DNA of 64,000 bases, taken from NCBI GenBank assembly GCA_016081115.2, contig CM071931.1, positions 17,212,317 to 17,276,316 on the forward strand, given 5' to 3'. Positions 10,984-22,289 of the stretch are shown here, one piece after another. This DNA comes from Rehmannia glutinosa (taxonomy: Eukaryota > Streptophyta > Magnoliopsida > Lamiales > Orobanchaceae). A model generated the notes under the pieces. It was given only the letters and a program-made list of their open reading frames with translations, was not told the origin of the DNA and made no database searches. A program made the translations under genes and the position numbers. Within the stretch, counting starts at the first letter, position 1; each line of letters opens with the position of its first letter.

Positions 10984-12203
10984 CTGTGAGGGGGTGAATA
11001 GATTATCTCGGTTTTTTAGATTTTGCCATCTTTTTCGAATAATCAAGCAAAGATGAAAGCTAAATGCGAAAAATAAGCAACACACGCGTCGATTTAAAGA
11101 GCTTCACCCCACCTAGGGACTACGTGCTCTACCACCCCAAGATATCCGGATGAGTTTCAAAAGAAAAGAAATTTGATTAATTACCAAAATTAATACAACA
11201 CCTTGAGGATTACCACAATCCTCTTACAACACCTTCAAGGAGATTATCACAATCTTCCTTCACCACCTTTGAAGAGTACCACACTCTCCAAACACCTATC
11301 ACCTAGATCACTCAGTGTATTCTTACCACAACAATACTCACAAGGATGTCTTGTGTTGAATGATGACCAAAATCAAGATTACAACTCAATAATGAATAAT
11401 ATAATATGAGTACAAGTGTAATAAAAAATTGAAAGCCTGGACCTCAAATGTGTGCGAGTGAAAGTGCTTTAGCTAATACAACAAGATATATGAAAGTGTT
11501 TGCTTGTATGCTCTTTCTTGTGTAATGTGTTGTATCTTGTTGCTTGAATGAAGCCTCTTTTATAGGAGAGGTCTTGGCTTCATTTCCAGACATAGGCTCC
11601 TCCTTGGGGAGTGATTTGCTACAAAAGAAACCATTTAAAATCAAGATTATAGCTGTTGAAAACAATCCCACAAATTAGGAAAAGTCATTCAAAATGCAAA
11701 TGGATAGTTTCTTTGATAAAATAGGGGTTCGACCCAGGTGTAGAGAGATAAGATTGAAATGAGTTGGCTGCGATTTTTACACGGGGGGACCGGTCGGAGG
11801 GGTTCGACCGGTCGCCCTGATCTTGACCGGTTGGGGATGTTTAAAAATGAAACAGAGAAGATCAAGCACTTGTAGGAGGGCTCCCGGTAAGCCGCTTTAG
11901 GGTGATCGGTCGCCCTTTATCGGTCGACCTCCCAGTCGACCTGGTCGCTCTCCCCTATGTTTCAAGCGTCCTTTTTTGTTTCAAAACTCAACTCAGGTAC
12001 AGGTTGCCCTATGGGCGGCTGGTCGAGCTGAAACAAAGTGTTTCCAATTTTTTATCGAAAATAAACTCCAAGAAATACTCCGAAAAATAGTAAAATATTT
12101 TAGATCGACGGAAGTATTTAGACAATATTTAGGGACATTGTTTTGGTTTAAAAACTCATTTGAACAAAATCATCAAAATCATGATAAAAATATTTATCTA
12201 ACA
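10984..12203 (-). mobile_element. SIRE-like copia LTR, minus orientation (likely 5' LTR)
   Basis: On the minus strand it starts TGTTAGATAAATATTTTTAT and ends CACCCCCTCACA, giving TG...CA over about 1220 bases. It aligns in reverse with the plus-strand LTR at 13237: shared blocks include ATCATGATTTTGATGATTTTGT, CCAAAACAATGT, a stretch of GACCGGTCG-type words, and the leader AACACAAGA...CTTGTTGTA. Downstream on the minus strand (10983-10760) lies a short leader with a gag-like start that breaks off. Confidence 0.7.
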
Positions 12204-12540
12204 CCAACTTTCGTTCCTTTGCAAATTTCACACAATTCACTTCAAATGAGTTTTGTTGCATAAATTACATATTTTGGGGATTATATTGCTCGTTTATCAT
12301 CATTGTTACTTATCCTCACCGATTAAATGGTAATAATTCTACTCTTTTTATCTCAATTAGGTTGAACCATGAGAAAATGCTTCTACTTAATATATTGATG
12401 GAATTAACATAAAAATTGTGTTGTGAATGTTGATTGTTGATTGATGATATTTGTAAAATTGCTTTTGGTGATGAAAAACTTGGCTTGATTATATTTACAA
12501 GGGCTATATATATCTTCTTCAATTTTTGACGCCCGCCAAG
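12204..12540. other. Unassigned spacer between the two opposed SIRE-like LTRs
   Basis: AT-rich, no coding signal recognised. It probably belongs to the plus-oriented element's untranslated 3' part or to a pre-insertion host sequence. Confidence 0.3.
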
Positions 12541-13236
12541 TGTTCGATTAAATGTTTCAATGAAAAATTCATCACCTAAGTGATTCTCACGTTTTCAAAA
12601 GTCTTATATATTTATAGAGATCATGTTTTGCAAATCAAATGAGTTTTCATAAGCTTCTACAAGTCATATGATTGACTTTTCCCTCCTATTTGGCTTATAA
12701 GCTTCAATGTTCAAATAGCTCGATAAATCGGTTTAGTTGCGTACTTTGATATGAATATATGATGTTTTTATCGTGCTAACATTTTTTTGATGATTCCAAA
12801 GGGGAGAAATAGGTTATAAACTTATTAGCTGAAAGAAGCTAAAATAAGCTCCGAGAAAGAAGATATAAGTTTGTGGCTATTAGAAGCCATAAGTTGTGGA
12901 TTATATTTATTCTATTTGATGTATTATGGACTCATATTCATGTCTAATGATGTTTTGTTAACAGGGGAGCTTATAAGCTCTTGATTCTTAAACTCAATAT
13001 GCAAAAGTGAGCTTTTAGCTTTTGGTTGATTGCTTCTATATTACTCTTGTTGTGCATATTGATAGGGGAGCTTTTGCAAAAATATTTTTCAAAATCTATA
13101 CTCCCATCTTTGTGTTTATGTTGCCTGGAATGTTGTCGCTCACAACGGATAGTTCATTTTTAACATTAAAATTGTTTTGTTTTCAAAATCGACATCGTTA
13201 AATTGTTTTGGTTTGTAATCATAAAAAAGGGGAGAT
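12541..13236 (+). mobile_element. 3' non-coding region and polypurine tract of a SIRE-like copia element
   Basis: Repeated AGGGGAGCTT blocks and the tract AAAAAAGGGGAGATT immediately before the LTR at 13237 are the usual layout between pol and the 3' LTR of SIRE/Maximus-type elements. No protein was recognised. Confidence 0.55.
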
Positions 13237-14140
13237 TGATTGATAAATGGTTTTATCATGATTTTGATGATTTTGTTTTTATACCAAAACAATGTTTTTA
13301 AGTGTTGTCCAAATACTCCTAAATGATTTAAATTGTTTCTACTAATTTTCCGGAGTATTTCTTCAAGTTTATTTTCGACAAATATTGGAAAACACTTTTG
13401 ATGATTTTGTGTTAATGTGTTTTTACACCAAAACAATGTTTCTAAAAGTTGTCTAAATACTCCCGTCGGTCTAAAATGTTTTTACTATTTTTTGGAGTAT
13501 TTCTTGAAGTTTATTTTCGATATAAAATTGGGCAACACTTTTGTTTTGAGTCAACCGTGCCCCATAGGGCAACCCGTGTACACTGAAAGTTGTGCAAAAC
13601 AGAGAGAACTTCACGTTTCTTTGAAAATAGTGAGGTGTGACCGGTCACCCTATAGGGCGCGACCATCTTTGTCGATCGGTCGGCTTTATAAAGCGACCGT
13701 GTCTGAAGCTTGGAAAATCTTGCAAACTTCTCTGTATTGATTTTTGGACAAGGCCAACCGTCCAGTGCCTGTGTAAAAATGTGTTATTATTTTCAAACGC
13801 CTATTTGTGCGCGACGGTCACCCTATGGTTTGACAAAGACAAAATTAAAACGTTGTCGTGAGACAACTTTTCCTTAATTTGTGGGATTGATTTCTATGAC
13901 TATAATCTTGATTTTAATTGCAATTGTTTTGTAAAAATCGGTTCCCAAGAGGAGCCTATCAATGATCAATCATCTCCTATAAATAGAGGAATATTTGAAG
14001 CAACACAACAAGAGAGAATACTACAACACAACAAGATACACTCAAGAAAACATATTTGTTCTTCATTGTTATTATTCTTGTTGTAATAGCCCTAAGTCTT
14101 TCACTTTTACATCTTGAGGTCTAGGCATTTCTTGATGATT
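13237..14140 (+). mobile_element. SIRE-like copia 3' LTR, plus orientation, truncated
   Basis: Begins TGATTGATAAATGGTTTTAT right after the polypurine tract and runs through a TATA region (CTATAAATAGAGG near 13978) and an AACACAACAAGA leader. It matches the inverted LTR at 10984-12203 up to TTGAGGTC(C/T)AGGC near 14125 and then runs into the RT of a minus-strand copia element, so its last part is missing. Confidence 0.65.
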
Positions 14141-14144
14141 TGAC

Positions 14145-15030
14145 CGTTTACAAACTTGGTTCTCTTGCCCAGTGCGAGAGAATCCTTCAGAGTTGTTCCA
14201 TGTAAATCTCCTCTTCTAAATCTCCATTTAGAAAAGCATTTTACGTCCATTTGATGTACTTCAAGATTCCGCAGCGGCAATTGCAAGTTCCAATCTAATG
14301 GAGGTTTTCTATGAATCGGAGAATATGTATCAAAGTAAGCAAGGTTCTCTTTTTGCCAGAATCCTTTAATTACAAGTCTAGCCTTGTACTTATCAATTGT
14401 TCCATCCGCTTTCAATTTCTTCTTGAAAATCCATTTATAACCTAGTGGTTTACTTCCTTGGGAAGATCCACTGTTCCCAGTATGGTTTGCAAGATGGAAT
14501 TAATTTCACTTTTTATGGCCTCTTTCCATAATGGTCCTTGAGAAAGTTATAGCTTCTGCAGTAGCTTTGAGGTTCACTTTCCAAAGCATGTAAGTTAGAA
14601 AATCTGGACCAAAAGATTTTTCTATCCTAGCTCGTTTGTTGCGTCTAAGTTCTACCTCTTCTTCTTTATTTCCTTGCTCTTGTTCTATTGAATCATGTAT
14701 CCGTTTAGAAGAGCTTGCTTCTTCTCTCGATCTGCACCGCGAAATACATTTTCAAAGAATGAGGCATTTCTCGATTCAATTATCATGTTATTGTGTATAT
14801 CTTCAACTTTAGATTCATGCACAAGAAACCGATAAACAACACGATTCGTGTATTTCCAATAAATATGCGATCCAACGATTTTGGGACCTACCTTCACTTT
14901 CTTTGGTGTAGGTATAGCAACCATAGCAAGACACCCCCACATTCCTAAGTATTTGTAGGACGGCATTCTTCCATGCCATAGCTCGTAAAGCTTTTGTCAA
15001 ATTTCTTATAGGGTACATTATTTAAAAGGT
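14145..15030 (-). pseudogene. Minus-strand copia element: RT start and integrase C-terminal part
   Basis: At 14415-14150 the minus strand reads KADGTIDKYKARLVIKGF, QKE, YFDTYSP and LRNLEVHQMDVK, the start of a Ty1/copia reverse transcriptase of the Tork/TNT1 type, cut off near 14145 at the edge of the plus-strand LTR. At 15018-14685 comes the integrase tail: WGCLAMVAIPTPKKVKVGPK, YRFLVHESKVEDIHNN and IIESRNASFFENVF. Frameshifts and stops are present. Confidence 0.8.
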
Positions 15031-16260
15031 AATTAGTTGTCAAGACGACTTCCCCACATGTTAAGGCAAGCCAGAACTTAATAACATGACATTCATCATT
15101 TCTTTAAGTGTACGATTTTTTTCGTTCTACAATGCCATTATGTTGAGGTGAATAAGGTCTTTGTTGTTTAGAGTGTCTAATTCCGTGTTGGGCACAAAAT
15201 TCAAAATGGTGATTCATATTCACCTTTACGATCACTTCTTAACACCTTAATTTTCTTATTGAGTTGATTCTCAACTTCATTTTTATAGAGAATAAATTTC
15301 TCTATAGCTTCATCTTTACTTTTAAGAAGATACACATAACAAAACTTTACATTATCATCTATAAAAGTAATGAAGTACTTATTGCCACGTGTTTGTGTCG
15401 ATTTTAAATCACATACATCGAGTAAATTAAATAAAGTAGTTCATTATTTCTTTCAATATTTTTAAATGATGTCATTGTTAACTTTTCCTCAACACAAGTT
15501 TCACACTTGTGCTTGGAATCAATATGGAATGTTGGTATACAATTCAAGTTAATTAATCTACGTTGAGTATCATAATTAAAATTGCCTAGTCTACCATACC
15601 ACAAATTGGAAGACTCAAGCAAGTAAACGAAGAGTTATTCATTTCATTGATTTTGGTTTAACAACCATTACACCGAGCTTAAACAAACCCATCGGAAGCA
15701 TAACCTTTGCCTACAAATATTCCATTTTTCATCAAAGTTACAACCACTCAAAACAATCACGAAAACCATCCTTATCTAAAAGCGGGCCGCATAAATTTTT
15801 TCGAATATCCGCACGTAAAACACATTGTTGAGAGTCAGTTCCTTTCCAGGACGACATCTTCAAAACCACTTTTCCTTTCCCTTTGACCTCGGATGTAGTT
15901 GGATTCTCCATGTCTGACTTCTCAGTCTTGGTGGCTTAAAGGAACTAAATATTTCTTTGACAACACACACGTGTTTAGTGGCACCAGTCAATCCACCATT
16001 GTTTGGGGTTTGAGCCTACCAAGTTCACCTCGAGACCCCTGCGGCCGGTTCATATCCGACACCTCTTAAGAAATTTCCTCAACCATGTTAGCCTCTCTGC
16101 CTCCTTTTTGGTTTCTTGCGATCGAAGCCTCGTGACCCTTGCCGCCACAACTAAAGTATTTTTCTTGAACTTCTTCTTGGAAATGCCTCCTTTGGGTCCC
16201 AACTTAACCCTTTTCCCACTGGCCCAGATTTATTCTTGCCTTTGGAACTTTGCCCATGTT
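15031..16260 (-). pseudogene. Minus-strand copia element: integrase core, pre-integrase and protease region
   Basis: 15622-15404 reads LESSNLWYGRLGNFNYDTQR and KHKCETCVEEKLTMTSF, the GAG-pre-integrase zinc finger. Around 15240-15060 the integrase core appears in pieces (an RSDRKGEYESP-like word, HNGIVERKK-like near 15130). Around 15900-15800 there is KGKGKVVLKM and LTLNNVFYV, a protease-region signature. Gag zinc-knuckle territory near 16200 is badly damaged. Confidence 0.7.
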
Positions 16261-16319
16261 CAATAACATTGACTTTAGCCACCTTGTGATTGAACCACTT
16301 CTTTTCAGAACTTTTGTTG

Positions 16320-16990
16320 TCTTATTCAATGCGAAGTCTAACAACAAGTTCTTCAATGTTCATTTTCTTTCGCTTATGTTTTAAATAGTTCTTGAAGTCT
16401 CTCCAAGCTGGTGGCAATTTCTCAATGATTGCAACCACTTGCAAAGTCTCACTAAGAACCATTCCTTCGGCATGAATATCATGTATGATCACCTGAAGCT
16501 CTTGCATTTGACTGATGACCGTTTTTGAATCCACCATTTTATAATCCAAGAAGCGGCCAACAATGAATTTTTTCGCACCTGCATCCTCGATCTTATACTT
16601 ATCGTCCAAAGACTCCCACAGTTCCTTTGCAGTTTTCTTAGAGCTATACACGTTGTAAAGCGAATCTGCAAGGCCATCCATGACATAATTTCTACACAAG
16701 AAATCAGTATGATTCCAAGCATCCAAAGCGTTAACTGCTTATGCACCAGTCTCATCCTCACTAAGCTGAGGAGGATCTTCAGTCAAGAACCATGCCAAGT
16801 TCAACGTGGTCAAGTAGAAGCGCTTCTTCTGCTGCAACCGCTTAAAGTTCAAACCGTTAAACTTTTCTGGTTTTTCGCCATGATTAACTGGCACATTAAG
16901 CGTGGGGTTGGCTACAAAAGTCGGAGTTGGTGCCATGGGGTTAGACCCACCACTGTGTGAATCACATGTCATTTCTGAAACAAATAACAA
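16320..16990 (-). pseudogene. Minus-strand copia gag (UBN2-type)
   Basis: Two overlapping open pieces. 16990-16739 carries PTLNVPVNHGEKPEKFNGLN and FLTEDPPQ. 16726-16322 carries AWNHTDFLCRNYVMDGLADS, LYNVYSSKKTAKELWESLDD, KFIVGRFLDYKMVDSK and LPPAWRDFKNYLKHKRKKMN. This is a Tork-type gag, near full length but split by one frame change near 16740. Confidence 0.85.
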
Positions 16991-18376
16991 AAGAAGTTTA
17001 GCACTTCAATCTATCGGAACAAAACCGATAATAACAAATTTATTAAGAATTTGTTCAAGCTTTATTATGAAGTCCAATATTTCAATTTTCTTCCACTCCG
17101 AATGTGCACGAGTATTAATTTCTCAGTCCAAAATAATATTCAAACCAATTTCAACAAACAAATTTAGCACAGAAAATATAATGGCCAGAATATATATTGA
17201 ATTGATAAACCCAATTTTTTTTAATATAAAAACCAAGCACCAAAATCAGAATACACCAGGCAACAATCCGAATAGAATAAAATTACTATACCCAAAGCAA
17301 TTGATATCACTTAGACTATCAGGCTTGATTAATTAACAACAGCAAGTAATCTTAATTACAAATGCAAAAGTTATAAATTCGGAGAATGGATTCAAGCCAA
17401 CAGAATATGAATCTAAAAATTTTATATCTGTACTGAACAAAAATAGCAGAGGCTAAAAAAAAAAAATTATAATAGCAGTCTTGTTTTAAAGAATCTATTT
17501 TTAACTTACATCCTTTGCAATTATATCATTTGCAAAATACAAATAAACCAACAGCAGGTTAGAAAGATGCATGTTGCACACTACCAATCATTATGAATCA
17601 TTCCAACAAAATATATAATGTAGTGAAGTAATGAAAGGCAATATCAAATTACAAATTGAAAGGATATCAGTACGCCTATATACTGAACAGGAAATTGTAA
17701 ATCCAAATTTGATACCTCTATATAAACTGTACTGAAGTCTGAAAAACAATCTGTTTTAAGTATGTTAGCATAAATTTGCGGTATAATTTATATAAACCGG
17801 AAAATTCCAAAACGGAATTTAAATGAAATTACAACTTGCAGCAGCTAATTGTATAAATTGCAATCACATAAGCACAATATGAAATTGGCCCGAATCGTGT
17901 GTTTAACCCACTATCCTTAAAACAGATTCTTCCCTATTCGACGTCTATTTCTCGGGATAAGACGGAAAACCGGGTTACCTTATAACCACCGAACTGAAGA
18001 TTATGCCTGGATAATATCACCAAAATGCAAATGGAAGCCAAGGGAACACAAGAGCAAGATGAAAGGACTTTTGTAATGCAAGTGTAGGAGTTGTATTGTG
18101 TGTTGATTGTGAAAAAATGAACCACCTTTTATATGCTTCATGATCAATCTATATTAACTCCCTACTACCCCATGACTTGGGAATTTCATGTGCCATCACT
18201 CTCACTCCTCCATGACTAAGGAGTTTCAAGTGTCTCACTCTCCCACTACTCCATGAGTTGAGAGTTTTAAGTGTTACAAAATTAAACACCATTGGAGTTA
18301 AATATATTCTTCATTATTGAAGAAATAAGTCCAAGAAATTATGCCAAACGCACAATTTCCATTTAACTTTTCCAAC
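16991..18376 (-). mobile_element. 5' leader and LTR-like end of the minus-strand copia element
   Basis: On the minus strand the outer end reads TGTTGGAAAAGTTAAATGG from 18376, with a TATA-like CATATAAAAGG near 18130 and an ACTCCT/CATGG repeat block at 18160-18260. From about 17930 to 17000 follows an AT-rich untranslated leader up to gag. The inner LTR border and primer-binding site could not be placed, and no 3' LTR remains because the other end is cut near 14145. Confidence 0.6.
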
Positions 18377-18378
18377 AC

Positions 18379-18535
18379 CTTTTGCGCGGGTTTTGTGTGA
18401 TTTTGTTACACCGTGTATTTTACAACTTTTCATTAGATGTTTTGTAATCCTTAACCCCAAGCCCTATAGGCTAAAGTACGTAATAGTTATTCGTTAGCTA
18501 TTTGAATCTTTATTCGGCTATGCCGCGTTATAATC
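18379..18535. repeat. Direct repeat copy A (about 155 bp)
   Basis: Shares GGGTTTTGTGTG, TTTTGTTACAC, CTTTTCATTAGA, GTTTTGTAATCCTTAA, GTTAGCTATTTG and TATTCGGCTATG with copy B at 19709-19867, in the same orientation, 1.33 kb apart and with many substitutions. Ends are not TG...CA, so these are probably not LTRs. Confidence 0.75.
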
Positions 18536-19019
18536 TTGTACCATTTAGTGAAAAAAATTGATTTTCGATATGGCAAATGAAAAATGAAAGGCATTGTAAT
18601 TCAGCAAAAAAATTAAAGTCGTGGATCGGTACTTATGGTGAAAAAGATCTTTCTAAAAGAAAGTTTGAAATTGATGGATATACTTATTCTTCTATAATTC
18701 TAAATATTTAAGACTATGTGCTTAGAGTGTAATTAAATATATTGATGAGTATAATTCTAAAAATCTTTATGCTTGTTGTGTGCTTGTTATATCCAGTATT
18801 ATTATAATGTGTGTGTAATAAGGTTATTTTACTCTATCCTTTTTTGCTTTGGCTTGTTGTGTGCTTGCTAAGCTGTCCTGTTTGTTATGGTTGTCCCGTT
18901 GGTTATGGTTTGCTATGTGCTCACTGTAACATTGAATCTTGTTGCACTTTATGTATATTAAGAAAAATAAGCGATGATGATTTCGTGTGTATATGTCCCG
19001 AGTCGTGTGAACCGAAATT

Positions 19020-19308
19020 GTGCGAGTGGAGAACATTATTATGTGGCCCAACTTGATTGTGAATTGCTAGCCCATTTATTATTATTATCCAGGCCTGAAA
19101 GAAAACATAGCCCAACTATAACCAAACCCATGCTAAGTGAGATCCGGGTTATCGGGTCGCGCATGATCCGTGTTGATACAACGAATCCCTTTGGGTGTAT
19201 CTGTCCGTCCCAATTAGGTATCTTATCTTGGCCCTTGATCCCTAAGTTAAAACCCTTCTATCACTGCAAACCCTAAAGAGCTCGAACATTTATCTAATTG
19301 TCAGTTGC

Positions 19309-19372
<64 letters not shown>

Positions 19373-19460
19373 CAAAAATCCGATATATCTCTCTATCTAT
19401 TCTTTAGTGAATGATCTGTGATTTTCGGTATTCTACCTCATCCATCTACTTTGTGTTTGT
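19020..19460 (+). promoter_or_regulatory. Orphan promoter/leader-like block: telo-box plus CT/AC microsatellite
   Basis: A telo-box AAACCCTAA stands at 19268-19276, about 35 bases before (CT)21 followed by (AC)9 at 19311-19371. Telo-boxes next to pyrimidine-rich leaders are typical of plant ribosomal-protein and translation-factor genes. No coding exon could be recognised downstream before copy B of the direct repeat. It may be a captured or truncated gene 5' end. Confidence 0.4.
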
Positions 19461-19708
19461 GGGTTAGTGTTGGAGTTCGAGCGTTTTTCAGGTTTAGAGA
19501 ACTAGGATTAGTTTTCGATTTTCTTTGTGGTTCTTTGGTCGGTTTCCAATTTTCTTCGTAGGGTTCTCATTTTGTGGTGACCTTAGGCACATCCGGTTTC
19601 CTTCGATAGTGAAGGGTTAGTTACACACGATCCGAGCCGATCTCTCCGTCTATAAGTTGTTAGCTTCTATTTTTCCCTTTTCTTGGTTCGGTTCTTAATT
19701 GGTCCAGT

Positions 19709-19867
19709 GCCTCTTGCGTGGGTTTTGTGTGCTTTTGTTACACGGTATATTTTACTGACTTTTCATTAGAGGTTTTGTAATCCTTAATCCCAAACCCCGT
19801 AGACTAAAGCAATCTGTAATAGTTTTATTTGTTAGCTATTTGTAATATGTATTCGGCTATGGCACGT
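19709..19867. repeat. Direct repeat copy B (about 155 bp)
   Basis: Partner of 18379-18535. Copy B is followed by AT-rich sequence, while copy A abuts the copia LTR-like end at 18376. Confidence 0.75.
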
Positions 19868-20931
19868 TTCGACAAATGGGGTCGATACCTACCAAACGAG
19901 ATGACGACTTCTACATGTATAATTACATTCTATTAATATTTATTTTAATGAAATACGAAAGATAAATTACTCTTTATTCTTTTTTAACATTTTCTCCAAA
20001 TTAATAATGTTATTCTTTAATTTACTTTACCAACATTTTAATAAAATATACTTATACATTGAAAACATATAAAATAATAAATTAAGATTTGCCGATTTTA
20101 GGTACATAAAGTTACAGACATACAAAACGTGAATATTAAGATATTAGAAATTATTTTAATTTAAAAAATAAGTAGCCTACACTTAAACAAAAAAAAAAAA
20201 ATGAATATCAACAACAAAGTTAATTAACAGCATTAGAGAATTTTATGAAGAAACAGAACAGTAATAAAATTCTAATTAACTGGAAAATAATCAATTTCAT
20301 TTAAATTTAATACGTTTATATTTTTCCATTTTACTTGATTTTATGCTTATTTTTTTAAAGCGCATTCTAGTCGTTCATCTGTAAATATAGGTGTATTTAT
20401 AATTTTATTCACCTCAAACCTTACATTACATATTTTTATTTTTAATTAATCACAATTCCTTAGAACTACAATATATATACATTCTACCCGTAGTTTATTT
20501 AAGATTTATTGTTTTAAGGAAATTTCCTATTAAGTATATAAAAAATTTAGACATTAATAGCTCGGAGTTTTTTCATAAAAAATATATTGTTCTTAAAATT
20601 ATTTCCTATCCTGTCAAAAATTTATTTTTCTCTAAATTTTCAGAGATATTGCAACAATTTCTAATCATAACTTTGAGATAAAAGAAGACATAAAGATTAT
20701 TGTACTCTAATCGTTGAATATATTTTATATTAAATTCACATTAATTTGATTAGATCAATAAAATACTTGATTAAATGTAATTGCATTGTATTGTCAATTG
20801 TGCATATATGTATATATAGACTTCGATTAATCCATATTCAATTAATACATTGTAATCATACAATGAAACTTTAATTGATTAAATATATGATAATTGAGGA
20901 TAATAAAACATTTAAAAGATTGCGGAGTACT
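19868..20931. other. AT-rich intergenic sequence
   Basis: Very AT-rich, without open frames or repeats that I recognise. It forms the 3' flank of the first defensin gene. Confidence 0.6.
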
Positions 20932-22224
20932 CTAGCTAGCCTCTAGGGGAGGATATGAGGGGAGGATTTCGGAGGCGAAGAAGATTTTGGAGATGACTTG
21001 GGGGTTATGATGAGGTGAAGATTTTGGCGGGGCAGACGATTTTAGCGGCGGAGACGGTTGTGGTTTAGGCAGAGAAAGGGAGGGGCGGTGGTGATTTGGT
21101 GGTGGTCGACGAAGACAAGGCTGAAAGCAGTAACACTTGTATCGAACACAACTTCCAGTTTCAAAGCCTTCATTCTTGCATATTATGTGACAATTCTGAT
21201 TTGTGAAGCTAAAGCATATTCGTTGGTAATCTTGGCTTCTCGTCTTGCATATCCTGCTTGCTTCAGCATTCATCACTGCACTTAAAAGAAAACACTAAAT
21301 CATTGCATGTATTTCATCAATTAAATAATCTAGGTCAATTACAAAAGTACCCCTGAAGTTTAGCGTAATTACAAAAAAAAATCAATTATCTTTTAAAACT
21401 ACAAATTTTCTCTTAGGGTGCGGTGCGATTGGATATGCTTTCATTTTGAAAATTTTCTTTTCGCTAAAGAATAGTGGGAAAAAAAATTCTGATGAAAGTT
21501 TTTTAAAAATTTTGAGAGTGTGAATGAATATGTAATGATGAAAGTTGGTTTGATTTAAAAATAGTAAAATATTGATTGGATGTAATTGGTAGTTAGAAAT
21601 ATGTGAGTGAGTGAATAGTGAAATTTGTGGGAGATTGTGTAATAACGATTAGTTTTTTGTGAAAAAATGTGTAGATTTGATTGGTGAAAGAAAAAATGAG
21701 AAAAAGTGAAAGTGAGAGAATAGTATATGTTCTGAAAATTTTCATAAACAATCGCATATTTGGTCAAAAAAATTACTCCAGCGGAGTGAAAATGAAATCT
21801 CGTTCATATCCGATCGCAGCCTTGACATTTGTTTCTCTCTAACAAATATCACCCTCACGTAAAGTGGGTGGAATTTTTTCTTTCAGAGAAAATATGAAAT
21901 TTCATCAAAATTCTTTGAAAACAACGAGTTAGACTCATTGACAATGAAGAACTAGTTAAAATAATCAAGTCGATATAAGTAAAATTTATCGGATGAATCT
22001 GATAAATAGTGAGGGTACTTATTAGGTCAATACAAACGTTAAGAAAGTGTTTGTAATTTTGGAAGATTAATAAGTATTGTTCCTTTCAAAACAAAACTAA
22101 AAAAAAAAAAAGAAAAAGGAAAAAACTCAATGTCTCTCTGTTTTGTTTTAAAGATAGAGAGAGAGCACTGACAAGAGAAAAAGAATAGCAAGAGGACAAT
22201 AAGCCTTATCATCCCAATCTCCAT
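20932..22224 (-). CDS. Defensin with proline-rich C-terminal tail, gene 1 (two exons)
   Basis: Secreted cysteine-rich antimicrobial-type protein. Exon 1 (22173-22224, 52 nt) encodes MEIGMIRLIVLLLFFFS, a signal-peptide core; the donor is GTCAGT and the acceptor AG lies at 21276-21277. Exon 2 (20932-21275) joins in phase 1 and gives MNAEASRICKTRSQDYQ and on to CYCFQPC, for about 131 residues in all. Eight cysteines are spaced C-10-C-7-C-3-C-9-C-4-C-1-C-3-C; the Cx3C, CxC and final CysX3Cys pattern is that of plant defensins, although the 7- and 4-residue loops differ from the common 5 and 6-8. A tail of about 60 residues follows, rich in Pro, Ser, Lys and His (PPPNHH, LPKPQPSPPLKSSAPPKSSP), as in defensin-polyproline-linked proteins known from Asteraceae pollen. 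The frame is intact. The intron houses a MITE-like insertion. Two related genes lie at 26.1 and 44.8 kb. Confidence 0.85.
21331..22080. mobile_element. TAATTAC-family insertion inside the intron of defensin gene 1
   Basis: Starts GGTCAATTACAAAAGTACCC, followed by CTGAAGTTTAGCGTAATTAC, matching the left ends of the MITEs in the CNGC introns. The right end (near GTGTTTGTAATTTTGG) is less clear, and the body, rich in GAAAATTTT and GTGAGTGA words, is unrelated to the CNGC copies. It fills most of the 0.9-kb intron. Confidence 0.5.
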
Positions 22225-22276
22225 GGAATTACTCAACTGTGTCTTTACTATACAGCATTCGAATTGTTTTGCTTGG

Positions 22277-22283
22277 TTTTATA
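22277..22283 (-). promoter_or_regulatory. TATA box of defensin gene 1
   Basis: The minus strand reads TATAAAA, 52 bases upstream of the ATG at 22224. Spacing agrees with a short leader. Confidence 0.6.
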
Positions 22284-22289
22284 CTAGTG

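Noticed and set aside
18811..19056. 81-codon cysteine-rich plus-strand frame with a hydrophobic start
   Set aside because: It has no ATG (starts at GTG), no TATA spacing and no conserved cysteine pattern, and arises from TGT/TTGTTATGG repeats. Probably chance.
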